DNA from: PWND01 sp964601515
GTDB lineage: Bacteria; Bacteroidota; Bacteroidia; Bacteroidales; UBA7960
Direction of reading: 5' to 3'
DNA length: 43,067 nucleotides
NCBI GenBank assembly: GCA_964601515.1
Contig: CAZRNU010000012.1
Coordinates: 1-43,067 of the forward strand
The notes under the pieces were generated by a model that searched no databases, was not told where the DNA came from, and saw only the letters and a list, made by a program, of their open reading frames with translations. Below are positions 27,922 to 36,555 of this stretch, in pieces (positions within the stretch are counted from its first letter, which is position 1; each line of letters starts with the position of its first letter). Position numbers and translations under genes: made by a program.

Positions 27922-28542
27922 TTAATTCTCAAGCTCATATTTTATAACACTTTTAAATCCACTTCCAGTAAGAAATTCAATTATCATTTCTGAATCCAAA
28001 CCGCCATTTTTATAATCATTTACACTTTGTATCATTTCTCTTCTTCTATCCTGCAAAGAGTTATGATTCAGATTAAATGCTTTAATTGTTTCTTCTGCTT
28101 TTGTTTTTGCTATTCCTTGTAAATCAGCCTTTATAGTTAATTCGCCCCAGTTTTTCAATTCAAAATATTGATTTGGATTTTCAAGAGACGGATTAATTAT
28201 CAATGCGTTATCTTCTTTTGTTTTACCTTTCAGATATTTTTCATCTTTGTATTTACCTCCAAAGTCATCTGAATTACAAGAGACAAACAGATTCGACCAT
28301 TCAAATGTCAATTCTGGAAAGAATGCTGAGTCTTTTCGTTTTAGATGCTCAATATGTGAATTATTCTTTTCGTATTCCAATGGTAGCTCTGTGTAAGCAC
28401 ACTGATTACTTTGTTCATCCTCCAAAATGTATTTTCTTGTATTTGTGCGAACTGCAGCATCTAACCCCTCCCAATTCTGTGGGTTATTTTTCTGAACAAA
28501 GTTTAAAAATTCAGGATATGGTGCTTTGTCAATCTGTATCAT
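27922..28542 (-). CDS. HNH endonuclease, TIGR02646 / PtuB-like
   Basis: This 206-residue HNH-fold protein has CAYTE (C48), then SHIEHLKRKD (H63-H66), then FEWSNLFVSCNSDDFGGKY. That spacing is characteristic of TIGR02646 HNH proteins found with retrons and Septu-like ATPases. The metal-bound His and Asn should catalyse nucleic-acid cleavage. It overlaps the ATPase gene by 4 bp, reproducing the PtuA-PtuB pairing, and is the last gene of the restriction operon. No reverse transcriptase is nearby, so a retron assignment is not supported. Confidence 0.8.
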   Translation of the reverse strand: MIQIDKAPYPEFLNFVQKNNPQNWEGLDAAVRTNTRKYILEDEQSNQCAYTELPLEYEKNNSHIEHLKRKDSAFFPELTFEWSNLFVSCNSDDFGGKYKDEKYLKGKTKEDNALIINPSLENPNQYFELKNWGELTIKADLQGIAKTKAEETIKAFNLNHNSLQDRRREMIQSVNDYKNGGLDSEMIIEFLTGSGFKSVIKYELEN

Positions 28543-30041
28543 AATTTACGACTTTTTGCAATTTCAAGATTGATACTCACAATTTCAGGTGCCGTTGGGC
28601 GAAGAATGTCTTTCAATTCATTGAATTTTGATTTAAAAATATCAGAAGTAAATTCTTTCTTTTTAACCAATTCATGAACTTCCCTCAAAAGATTTTCAAC
28701 GTATTTATTCCGTACCCCTTCCACATTAAAAAAGTCAATAAGCAACGATTCTACATTTTTGCCGTAACTGCTAAAAGGGATTTCTTTTGTTTGCCCATTC
28801 ATAAATACAAACAGGTTTTCTTTTTTAATACCAGCAACAATATTTGGTGAATGTGAAGTAATAATATAGTCGTTTTCAATATTTACCGAACTTGAAATGT
28901 GCTTTTCCAATTCAAAAATGAAATCCCTTTGCCTCTGCGGATGCAAATATGTATCGGGTTCATCAAACAAGGCTAAAGAGTTTTCTTTTAAAACAAGCTC
29001 ATTTATCCCTAAAACTATTAAGTCTTGTTTTTCACCTTCGCTAAATGTATTTGAGTTGACCGGAAAATATTGCGAATTTGCATGCCGTGTAACACTAATA
29101 TCAACAGACTGTATCAAATCATTCAACCAAGTCATTTCAAGGATATTAAAAAAATCTTTTTCTGTACCGTACAAATTTTTTAGTTGATGCAAAGCATTAA
29201 ACTCTATTGAGCCAAAATGAAGTAGAATTGAATTTTTGGTTTCAACCGTTTTTGAGGCAAGTTCATGAAGCTGTTTTAGAAATACTGCAACAGTTCCTCT
29301 TGCTCCCCAGAATTTTCCTTCTTTGGGTTTTAATTCATTATTGCCCCAATGAGGTTTTTTAAGGTTTATGGTGAAATAATGAATGGTATTATATTGTATC
29401 TTTTTTTCGAGAGCTTCAGGTACATTTCCATATTCAAACGACAGCAGGGCAAGAAAAATCAAATTAAAATGAAAAGGTTCGTAATAGAAAAATAATCGTG
29501 GGGAAAATTCTTTTTCTTCGTTATATAATTCCCTGATTGACTCGCTGTATTCTTTATTGTGAACATCAACTATCTTTTTAATATTGGTTGATTCACCGGC
29601 GTAATAAATTGCAATCGCATCGGGCAGCAACTTAAATTTCTTGTCTTTTATAGTTTGTTTTATGGCTGATAACTCTTTGCTTGCCCGTATATTTTTTAAG
29701 CCTTTTAAAACAGTTTCGCCGATACTACACTCAATATCAACTATTTCTTTGTTTGAAAATAACTTAACCCAAATGTAGTTTGTATTGAACTCGCTCCATG
29801 TGCTCGATTCCATTAGTTTGTCTTCAACTCTCACTTGATATTCAAGTTCAAACTCAAAATCAGGTTTTTCGTTCCTGATAAACCAACTGAATATTCTGGT
29901 TATGCTTTCCAAAACAGTTGTTTTACCCGAACCATTTTCGCCTATAAAAACTGAAATGTTATTATCAATTTTTTGAGGGAAGTCCAAGGTAAAATCCTTT
30001 AAGATTCCGTTTTCTTTTATGTATAGACGTATTAATCTCAT
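28539..30041 (-). CDS. SMC/RecF-like AAA ATPase, PtuA-like, restriction-associated
   Basis: This 500-residue ABC-type ATPase has Walker A GENGSGKT (34-41), signature SEGEKQ (334-339), Walker B LALFDEPDTYLHP (356-368) and a switch histidine in SHSPN (396-400). There is no long coiled coil, so it resembles OLD/PtuA-type or restriction-system-associated ATPases rather than true SMC. It overlaps HsdS by 4 bp upstream and the HNH gene by 4 bp downstream. It likely gates the HNH nuclease in response to invading DNA or altered nucleotide levels, as proposed for Septu. Confidence 0.8.
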   Translation of the reverse strand: MRLIRLYIKENGILKDFTLDFPQKIDNNISVFIGENGSGKTTVLESITRIFSWFIRNEKPDFEFELEYQVRVEDKLMESSTWSEFNTNYIWVKLFSNKEIVDIECSIGETVLKGLKNIRASKELSAIKQTIKDKKFKLLPDAIAIYYAGESTNIKKIVDVHNKEYSESIRELYNEEKEFSPRLFFYYEPFHFNLIFLALLSFEYGNVPEALEKKIQYNTIHYFTINLKKPHWGNNELKPKEGKFWGARGTVAVFLKQLHELASKTVETKNSILLHFGSIEFNALHQLKNLYGTEKDFFNILEMTWLNDLIQSVDISVTRHANSQYFPVNSNTFSEGEKQDLIVLGINELVLKENSLALFDEPDTYLHPQRQRDFIFELEKHISSSVNIENDYIITSHSPNIVAGIKKENLFVFMNGQTKEIPFSSYGKNVESLLIDFFNVEGVRNKYVENLLREVHELVKKKEFTSDIFKSKFNELKDILRPTAPEIVSINLEIAKSRKL

Positions 30042-31381
30042 GATGCAAATATTGTTTGTTCAAATTCTTGTTCTGCTTCTGACTTAATAGAAGTAATCAA
30101 TTCTTTATTATTCAAAATATTACTCTTTTTCATTTCTATTAGCTCCATTATTTCTTGTTGAATTTCAAATTTGGGTAATGGAATTTTTATTTCTTTCAAT
30201 TCAGATTCTGTAATTGCAGGGTAAAGTCCTCCAGTCATTTTATTTTTAAGTTGTTCGATGCCGTATGTACATTTTAAAAATTGAAGTAAGTACGGTAAAT
30301 AATAATCTTTAGATGGTTCAATTACACTGAAACCAGAGGAACATACATTTTCATTATACTCATCTGTAACGATTGCAAACTTTTTTAAATAGGGTCGAGT
30401 TGTTCCAATAATTAAGTCGCCAGATTTTACAAATTGAGTAGCCCTACTTGGTGCTTTCTTTACTTCAATTTCTTTGGCTTCTAAGATTCCCTTATTTGGG
30501 TCAATTGCACCAATTTCAATATATTTAAAAGTTTCTGACTCGAATTTTGTCTTATTGAAACTTCGTTTAGCGAACTTATAAGTTTTACCAATAATTGTTA
30601 ATTCAAATTTTGACTTTTTCAGTTCGGCAGAAATTCTGGTATCAGTTGAGAAAAAATCCCATCTATCAAGCGCCAAATAATCAGTAAACTGCAAAGTGCA
30701 ATGTTTTTCCTTGATACTAAAAGGTTTTAAACCTAATTGTTCCAAAAAATACCTTTCAATTTCCCCCTCCAAATCACTCGCCTGTTTTTCTAATTCTTCG
30801 GCTTCTTTAATTTTTGAATAGTAGTTATTTACGATCGCTTCTTGTTCGGTTAATGAGGGTAAGGGGATTTCAATATCTAAAAACTCATCTTGTTTGACTC
30901 TTGCCTTTGAAATTCCAGTAGTTTTAGTATTGAGCAATTTTTTAAAAGCAGAGCTTCGCAAAACCTTGTGTAAAAATTTACCATTTACCTTAGTTTCATC
31001 GAATTTAAAAGTAGGATATTCAGAACTAACACCGAAAGGTGTTTGACCGTCTTCATGAAAATATATACAACCGTGTCTGACATTTATTTTGGAATAGATT
31101 ATCGCATTGTCGGGAACTAAGTTTAAGCTTCCTTTATATGTTTCTATCTCCTCAAAATCTCGCAAAAAGAGTTCACCGCCAAAATTAATCTTTGAAATGA
31201 TTTGCAATTTGTTTTCAATCATTTCTTCTTTACTAACAGCTTTTTTGTAAGGCTTTAGTATATCCCTCAAAGTTACTACATTCTCAAATTGCAGATTATT
31301 CTTTGTGTAATAGCGCTTGACATCCCAAAGATTTAGGTTTTCAAGGGGTATAAATTTTAAATAGGTTGTAGCTGCTTGCAT
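30038..31381 (-). CDS. hsdS: Type I restriction specificity subunit (HsdS)
   Basis: This 447-residue protein has the usual S-subunit plan. A first target-recognition domain (about residues 1-175) ends with IEIPLPSLTEQEAI and the conserved helix to about 215 (EELEKQASDLEGEIERYFLE). A second recognition domain (about 220-410) ends with IKIPLPKFEIQQEIMELIEM and a closing helix. Two domains imply a bipartite DNA target. Its ATG shares one base with the methyltransferase stop codon (TAATG), so the two are translationally coupled. It directs both methylation and cleavage by the fused upstream protein. Confidence 0.9.
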   Translation of the reverse strand: MQAATTYLKFIPLENLNLWDVKRYYTKNNLQFENVVTLRDILKPYKKAVSKEEMIENKLQIISKINFGGELFLRDFEEIETYKGSLNLVPDNAIIYSKINVRHGCIYFHEDGQTPFGVSSEYPTFKFDETKVNGKFLHKVLRSSAFKKLLNTKTTGISKARVKQDEFLDIEIPLPSLTEQEAIVNNYYSKIKEAEELEKQASDLEGEIERYFLEQLGLKPFSIKEKHCTLQFTDYLALDRWDFFSTDTRISAELKKSKFELTIIGKTYKFAKRSFNKTKFESETFKYIEIGAIDPNKGILEAKEIEVKKAPSRATQFVKSGDLIIGTTRPYLKKFAIVTDEYNENVCSSGFSVIEPSKDYYLPYLLQFLKCTYGIEQLKNKMTGGLYPAITESELKEIKIPLPKFEIQQEIMELIEMKKSNILNNKELITSIKSEAEQEFEQTIFAS

Positions 31382-33018
31382 TATCTTTCTGATTTTGCGT
31401 AAAAAACCTCGGGTTCAGAAACTACACCATCAACAATGCGAACACGCCCAATCTCTTCTTCTGTGATTTGGTAAGAAATAGATTTAATCATTGTATCCCA
31501 AAGTTTTGCCTTTTCCCTGTATGTTTTAAACTCCTTTGCCAAAGGTTCAAGTTCATTTTCAATTTGTGAACCGGTACTGCTTATCCCGGCTTTTTCAACC
31601 TCTGCAATGGGTATTTGGTAGTTAAATTCTTTTTTAATTTGGGCTTTTATTTCGGCACTTATCTGGTCTTCCAATTGCTTTAGTTCTGCACGTAATTCTT
31701 TCTTTTCGCCGTTAGTAGGTGCTTCTTTTCCTCTCAACTCCAGTTTTTCAATTATTGGTTTGGTTTGAGGCTCGTATTTTTTTGTGATTTCTTTTTCGGC
31801 TTTTTTAGTAATAGTTTTCCACTGCTTTGCTTCCTCCTCTGTAAATTTTTTAAAGAATAATAGGCTCGGTTTTACCGTTGCACCACTTGCAATAAATACG
31901 TCTTGCGGAATTGAGGTTATTAAAATGATTTTAGCCCTGCTTTCAACAAAATCACGGATTTTCTGCAAATTGGTGTTATTCAGAACACCTTCGGGTAATA
32001 CAATACCCATACGTCCACCTGGTTTTAATAAATTCAAACAGCGTTCTATAAATAAAACCTCGGTTAGTGAACTCATGCTTCCAGTTTCATACAAATCTAA
32101 AAGCGAAACACCAATGTTATCATTTACTTGTTTTAAAGCCTCGTCGTATGCTTCACCGTAGCGTTTGCGGTATTTTTTTATTCGTTCTTCATCGGTGTAT
32201 TTGTCAGCTTCTGTGATTTTTAATGATTTTTCAACCCTGCTACCAAATGGTGGATTTGTAAGGATAATATCAAATCGGTTTTCAAAAATACCATTTACAT
32301 TTAACAATCCGTCATTGTGATGTACTCCACCATGTCCATCACCGTGCATTATCATATTCATTTTAGCTGTACGGCTCATACGTGGGTTTGCATCAGTACC
32401 AAAAATACAATCGTAACTAAGTTCCCTAATCCTGCTTTTTGGATTGTTTATGTCAAGTTCAGCATTTAGTTTGGTAAATAATTCTGTAACTTTTTCATCA
32501 ATTGCTTCTTTCTTATCATCGGGCGAATTATCATATTCTTCGTTATATAATTCGGCTTTAATTTTCTCCTTTGCTAAATGGATTTCGTTTTCAATTTTCG
32601 CTCTCACATACTCAAAAGCTTTAATTAAAAAACCACCGGAACCGCAGCAAGGGTCGCAAATTACTTCGCTTTCTTGCGGGTCGAGGACTTCAACAATAAA
32701 ATCAACAATAGTTCGGGGCGTAAAAAACTGTCCTAATTCACCTCGGAATGTTTTTCCAAGGAATTGCTCAAATGCAATGCCTTTAACATCGTCAGATGTA
32801 GTTGAAAGGTTGTAAATCTGTAATTCTTCGACAATTGCTTCAAAACTGTTTTCTCGTATTCGTATTATTTCGTTTGGCTCAAAAAGGTCATCGTCTTTAA
32901 AATCTTCTTTTGTTTGCTCAAACAAAAACTGATAAAAGTCTTTGCCGTCTTTCGGTTTGTATTTGTCATAACTGGCTTTGTCGTTTTTGAATGCTTCTTT
33001 TGAAAATATTTGATTTTC
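31381..33018 (-). CDS. HsdM N6-adenine methyltransferase part of a nuclease-methylase fusion (5' part across gap)
   Basis: This part encodes the methyltransferase: motif I DPCCGSGGF and catalytic NPPF (TNPPFGS), after a helical HsdM N-terminal segment with GQFFTPRTIVDFI. A coiled stretch near the C-terminus (KELRAELKQLEDQI) resembles subunit contacts. The frame stays open through 33018, directly before the N run. Reading past the repeated 18 bp at the join, it continues in frame from the nuclease half at 33059-33718, giving a single protein of about 759 residues. An isolated start inside this half is unlikely. Such fusions with a separate S subunit resemble BcgI-type systems. Confidence 0.85.
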   Translation of the reverse strand, partial: ENQIFSKEAFKNDKASYDKYKPKDGKDFYQFLFEQTKEDFKDDDLFEPNEIIRIRENSFEAIVEELQIYNLSTTSDDVKGIAFEQFLGKTFRGELGQFFTPRTIVDFIVEVLDPQESEVICDPCCGSGGFLIKAFEYVRAKIENEIHLAKEKIKAELYNEEYDNSPDDKKEAIDEKVTELFTKLNAELDINNPKSRIRELSYDCIFGTDANPRMSRTAKMNMIMHGDGHGGVHHNDGLLNVNGIFENRFDIILTNPPFGSRVEKSLKITEADKYTDEERIKKYRKRYGEAYDEALKQVNDNIGVSLLDLYETGSMSSLTEVLFIERCLNLLKPGGRMGIVLPEGVLNNTNLQKIRDFVESRAKIILITSIPQDVFIASGATVKPSLLFFKKFTEEEAKQWKTITKKAEKEITKKYEPQTKPIIEKLELRGKEAPTNGEKKELRAELKQLEDQISAEIKAQIKKEFNYQIPIAEVEKAGISSTGSQIENELEPLAKEFKTYREKAKLWDTMIKSISYQITEEEIGRVRIVDGVVSEPEVFYAKSER

Positions 33019-33076
33019 NNNNNNNNNNGAAGAAGTGCATGGGCATGACCAACTTTGATGAAAATATTTGATTTTC
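33001..33076. other. Faulty scaffold join: N run with duplicated contig end
   Basis: TGAAAATATTTGATTTTC occurs at 33001-33018 and again at 33059-33076, either side of 10 N and a 30-bp stretch that interrupts the gene. Removing exactly 58 bp restores one open frame. This looks like two overlapping contig ends left unmerged, with extra terminal bases, rather than a biological break. Confidence 0.85.
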
Positions 33077-33718
33077 AGAATTACTCCTCTCGTAACGAAT
33101 TTTGATAAACAGGATTTTACTTATTTCATCAAATGCGGCTTCTGGTGAAAGTTTGTCGTTGTTACGAATAATGTTGTGGCATTTGAATAGTAGTTTTGAA
33201 AACTCGTCCCTTGTAAATGCCTTGGTTTGTTTTAATAATTCGTTTACTTTCTTTTCGTCATTAACAATCTTTGCATCAGGTATATTTACAACCTCCTCTA
33301 ATCTTTTTGGGATTTTACCTTTCAGAACTTTAAAGATTCTTGTTTCTTTTAGGTTCGTAGTAACGAAAAAGTCAGCACCTGCCCAAGATGCGTAATTATA
33401 ACCTTGAAAATAATCTTCTTCTCTAACTGTAATATGTTCGGCTTTACATTCAACAACGATAATAGGGCTATTATTTTCTCGTTTGTCTTTTACGCTCCTC
33501 CAAATAACAATATCAGCCATTGCACGCCCTTGGCCACGTTGTGAATTACTTACTTGGATTTCTTGTGCCATTTGCTCCAAGTCAAAGCCGTAATTATTGA
33601 CTAAACGACAAATATACTCTTGACGAACTTGCTCCTCAGGTTTAAGGACCAACCATCCATCTTTGCCTTTGAGTGGAGCTTTTATTTTATTTCCTTTTAT
33701 TTCTACTTTCATGGTCAT
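33029..33718 (-). CDS. HsdR-N-type nuclease part of the nuclease-methylase fusion (3' end interrupted by gap)
   Basis: The first 220 residues form a type I HsdR N-terminal-like PD-(D/E)XK nuclease: MADIVIW (D69), a 20-residue spacer, then IIVVECKAE (E90, K92). Helices follow, ending in RSNSENQIFS at the duplicated 18 bp, after which the methyltransferase half continues. Residues after that point in this frame, around the N run, are an artefact. No helicase/translocase domain is attached and none lies elsewhere in the operon, so cleavage probably does not need the long-range translocation of classical type I enzymes. The start overlaps the XRE stop by 4 bp (ATGA). Confidence 0.8.
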
Positions 33719-33930
33719 TTCGTGCTTTTGGTTGAGTTAATCAATTCTTTTACATCAACTTCTAAGAGTTTTGCAATTTCGACAAGGTTTTCAACTGATG
33801 GCTGGACTTCATTTGTACACCACCTTGAAATAGTTGTCTCATTTTTACTCAACATTTCAGCAAGCCATTTATTTGTCTTGCCTTGTTCAGCTAATACAGC
33901 TTTTAATCTATTTATTGCTTTTTTTGGCAT
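33715..33930 (-). CDS. XRE-family controller protein of the restriction operon
   Basis: This 71-residue helix-turn-helix protein has RLKAVLAEQGKTNKWLAEML, then NETTISRWCTNEVQPSVENL. It is the size and position of a C-protein that times restriction-enzyme expression. The start MPKKAIN (33930) is chosen because a -7 element at 33949-33956 puts the transcript start near 33942. Longer starts upstream would lie in or before the promoter. Its stop overlaps the nuclease-methylase start by 4 bp. Confidence 0.8.
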   Translation of the reverse strand: MPKKAINRLKAVLAEQGKTNKWLAEMLSKNETTISRWCTNEVQPSVENLVEIAKLLEVDVKELINSTKSTK

Positions 33931-33948
33931 ATTAATCTGCATTTCGTG

Positions 33949-33956
33949 CAAATATA
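33949..33956 (-). promoter_or_regulatory. Bacteroidota -7 element for the restriction operon
   Basis: The minus strand reads TATATTTG, matching TAnnTTTG, 19 bp before the XRE start codon. No good -33 TTTG is present, which is common for regulated promoters. Confidence 0.5.
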
Positions 33957-34179
33957 TCAACATTTTGTGAAAGTGAATGTCTTTTTTAAAGTTTTTAGGG
34001 TGGTGGGTGGGCTTGGATGCGTTGGCAAGAAAACAGCTCTTTTGCATGCTGGAGCATCGGTTAGTGTGTCGGGTCTTGCAAATGTGTTGTTTTGTGCGAT
34101 GGCAGTCATTTAATTTTTCAGTCTATAAGTAGCAAATTGTCTGCTGTGTCTTTTTTTTGGGCTTGCTGTCAACGAATGC

Positions 34180-34672
34180 ATATACGCTTATTGCGTATAC
34201 ATCCGCCTTGCCCACAACCACCACAATTGCTTCCTCAAACCGGATTTCACCACAAATATACCATTTTATTAAATATCCAATCCAGCCGGCAGATTTTATT
34301 TATAAATTTCAAACCTAACCCCTGTATTTTCATACTTTCTTTAAAGAATGCACGGCTTTGCGCGGTGTGGGAGAATTATGCCATGTGGACACTAAAAAGC
34401 TTTGAAATCACTCATTTATAGCAATTTTCCTGAAGTGCAACATAACATTATTACCCTCAAATTCAGAAACATCTTTATCCATAAAGCTCAACTTTCCGCT
34501 GAATCCTGACGAAAATTGCCGGTAAATGCAAAGCCTTAAGAGGGATGTAGTTCATCCTGGAACCGAGGACAAAGGACGAGCTCAGCGGCTGCACCCCGCC
34601 ATAGGAGGTGGAAGCTAATAATCGCTGGTTCCGATATTTAATGGAATTGCAGAGTGATTATGTTCCTATATA
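34180..34672 (-). repeat. Cassette-flanking repeat, copy A (about 0.49 kb)
   Basis: This is one of four related copies. Shared landmarks are an ATACGC/GCGTAT dyad at the left end, CCCACAACCACCACAATTGC, a promoter-like CAAATATA, TTTTATTAAATATCCAATCC, GTGTGGGAGAATTATGCCAT, GGGATGTAGTTCATCCTGG, and a hairpin-rich right end with GCTAATAATCGCTGGTTCC. It lies between the restriction operon (to its left) and the stop codon of the deoxyribosyltransferase-like gene 14 bp to its right. Confidence 0.85.
34253..34260 (-). promoter_or_regulatory. Promoter element inside repeat copy A
   Basis: The minus strand reads TATATTTG at the position conserved in all four repeat copies. It faces the restriction operon and may give that operon a second, more distant promoter. 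Confidence 0.45.
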
Positions 34673-34686
34673 GGTGTGCAGCTGTT

Positions 34687-35151
34687 TTAATCATTAGCAA
34701 AATGGTCTAATTTTTCTAACAAATCTTCGAAGTCAGATGTCATATATGTTGCACAATGCTCTAAAAATGGACTTTTACTTCCACTAAAGTAAATGAAAAC
34801 AGGTTTCTGGTTGTTATGTGAATATATTATTTCAGCCAATACTCCTGGAGACAATTTGTCTGTCGGATAAATTACAATAGTAGCATCAGATTGATCTATG
34901 AATCTAAAATCACGTTCAACTGTTCTTGATTTAATTATATTCTTAGCTTTTTCAGTTACTTCCGCTATAGTGTTAGGTAATTCAATGTTTTTCTCAACAT
35001 ATGTTAAGGACATATCCTTAATATATAATGGATTAAATACTACAAAATAATTTTCTAGTTTTTCAAGAAATTCCGTTTGAATTTTGGTTAATAATGCAGG
35101 GTCTGAATCTTTAATTGCCGTAATAGGATAACTAAGATAGATTTTTTTCTT
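34687..35151 (-). CDS. Nucleoside 2-deoxyribosyltransferase-like domain (5' end at assembly gap)
   Basis: About 155 residues are visible after the N run. KKKIYLSYPITAIKD matches the first strand of nucleoside 2-deoxyribosyltransferases. IDQSDATIVIY and the segment LSPGVLAEIIYSHNNQKPVF match the D-x(n)-GTxxExGxA-like active-site strand with its glutamate. Enzymes of this fold cleave nucleoside or nucleotide N-glycosidic bonds, and relatives act in base salvage and in conflict systems. It is probably the C-terminal half of the upstream kinase-like gene, because no start codon or stop is visible between them apart from the N run. Two adjacent genes remain possible. Confidence 0.65.
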   Translation of the reverse strand, partial: KKKIYLSYPITAIKDSDPALLTKIQTEFLEKLENYFVVFNPLYIKDMSLTYVEKNIELPNTIAEVTEKAKNIIKSRTVERDFRFIDQSDATIVIYPTDKLSPGVLAEIIYSHNNQKPVFIYFSGSKSPFLEHCATYMTSDFEDLLEKLDHFAND

Positions 35152-35161
35152 NNNNNNNNNN
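35152..35161. other. Assembly gap of 10 N
   Basis: Ten unknown bases separate two open frames that read in the same direction. The true gap length is unknown, so the frame relation cannot be decided from this sequence. Confidence 0.95.
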
Positions 35162-35722
35162 GTCAAATAAGTTACTTATTTTATGGTCTTTAGCAATTAT
35201 AAAGACAGGTTTATTAAAAAAGTCAGCAATTACCTGCGTTACAAATTCTTCTTCAATCATCCAATTTTGAGTTTCCTCTAGATTGGGTAATGTGTCTTTG
35301 TCCCATTTGGGATTTTTTGAATTTATTTCAAAAACATCTTTTACATCATCTACTATATTAATAAAACCTTCGATTTTAAATCTTGATAAATTCCTAAACG
35401 ACAAGCCCTCAATTATTCTGTGTTTCCACCTAAATGTAGCATGTATTCCAATTAAATGGAGTTCAACATCAGGTGACTTTAATTTTAATATTTCTATTTC
35501 TTTTAAAGCATTTTCACGTAATGTACTTAATAAATTTCTGTCAATATCAAGCACGCGATTATCAGTTAATTGAATATCAAGCCTTTTTGCTTCATCAAAA
35601 ATCAATTTTCCAACATCATGTACCGATATTTTAATTCCTTTTTCGCTTGCATATTTTTCTAATTCGTTAAGTAGTTCAATTCTTCCAGAACCAGAAACAC
35701 CAGTAATAATCCACTTTTTCAT
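35162..35722 (-). CDS. AdkA-like P-loop kinase domain (3' end at assembly gap)
   Basis: About 187 residues are visible. The N-terminus MKKWIITGVSGSGRIELL is a P-loop, but the usual lysine is arginine (R14) and the following Ser/Thr is isoleucine, so phosphate binding is unusual. The HDVGKLIFDEAKRLD and DRNLLSTLRENALKEIEIL layout resembles archaeal-type adenylate kinases. The frame is open into the N run and probably continues into the deoxyribosyltransferase-like domain at 34687-35151. The transcript likely starts in repeat copy B, about 110 nt upstream. A nucleotide-handling role is inferred. Confidence 0.65.
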
Positions 35723-35766
35723 AATGCTTGTAATTTAAGGTTGCTCATAGTTGCACAGAACGGGTG

Positions 35767-36287
35767 AATCTGCGCATATTGCGCATATCCCCGATTTGCC
35801 CACAACCACCACAGTTGTTTTCTCAAACCGGTTTTTCAACGCAAATATACCATTTTATTAAATATCCAAACCTGCCTACGGTTTTTTATAAAACATCCAA
35901 ACCCAAACCCCTGCAATTTCATGCTTCCTTAAAATAATAAACGGTTTTACATGGTGTGGGAGAATTATGCCATGTGGACACTAACATGTGGACACTAATA
36001 AGAGTCGAAATCAATCATTTATAGTGCCATTCCTGAAGTGTAACAAAACGATATAATCCCAAAACTCAGAAACATCTTTATCCTAATAGCTCAACTTTCC
36101 CCTGAAACCTAACGAAAACTGCCGGTAAGTGCATAGCCTTAAAAGGGATGTAGTTCAACCTGGAACCGAGGACGAAGGACGAGCTCAGCGGAAGCCCCCC
36201 CACGCCGTTGGAGGGGTGGCAGCTAATAATCGCTGGTTCCGATATTTATCGGAATTGCAGACCGCTCATATTCCTATTTATTAGCAT
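35767..36287 (-). repeat. Cassette-flanking repeat, copy B (about 0.52 kb)
   Basis: This copy has the same landmark order as copy A. CATGTGGACACTAA is duplicated in tandem near 35970-35997. The right end contains GCCCCCCCACGCC and GGAGGGGTGGC, which form a hairpin, followed by TTCCGATATTTATCGGAA. It lies between the kinase-like gene start (45 bp away) and the stop of the 86-residue gene (7 bp away). Confidence 0.9.
35842..35849 (-). promoter_or_regulatory. Promoter element inside repeat copy B, for the kinase/deoxyribosyltransferase gene
   Basis: The minus strand reads TATATTTG, with TTTG at 35870-35867 (17-bp spacer). It predicts a leader of about 110 nt before ATG 35722, made mostly of repeat sequence. 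Confidence 0.55.
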
Positions 36288-36293
36288 CAGGTA

Positions 36294-36554
36294 TTATTTT
36301 TTCATTAAGAGACCAAAAATGAGTCCAACCGCACCTTGTCTACCAATTGTATTTAAAAGTAATTGAAGATCGCTTGTCATTAAGCCTAATTTAGAAGCCA
36401 TAGAAATATTTGCTTTACCATCAAGAAATTCTTGAAGCGAATTTGTCATTACTCCAAGTTTTCCAGCTGTTCCGATGTCTGCAATACCACGAGATAAATT
36501 GCGAACATTAGAGGTTAACAGCCCAGTTTTCATTGCTATTGATAACTCGCTCAT
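36294..36554 (-). CDS. Small protein with three internal repeats
   Basis: This 86-residue protein has three repeats of about 20-25 residues: AMKTGLLTSNVRNLSRGI, AGKLGVMTNSLQEFLDG and ASKLGLMTSDLQLLLNTIG. It ends with a hydrophobic, glycine-rich tail (AVGLIFGLLMKK). The start follows the stop of the upstream membrane-protein gene by 1 bp, so the pair is co-translated. It is not recognised. Repeated amphipathic helices could assemble into an oligomer or insert into membranes. Confidence 0.65.
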   Translation of the reverse strand: MSELSIAMKTGLLTSNVRNLSRGIADIGTAGKLGVMTNSLQEFLDGKANISMASKLGLMTSDLQLLLNTIGRQGAVGLIFGLLMKK

Positions 36555-36555
36555 A

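Noticed and set aside
27922..30041. Retron, because the HNH protein is TIGR02646-like
   Set aside because: No reverse transcriptase or msr/msd-like RNA lies next to it. The ATPase-HNH pair is instead fused by overlaps to a restriction operon.
33931..34047. Longer N-terminus for the restriction-operon XRE protein
   Set aside because: The extra codons cross the -7 element and do not resemble the helix-turn-helix family.
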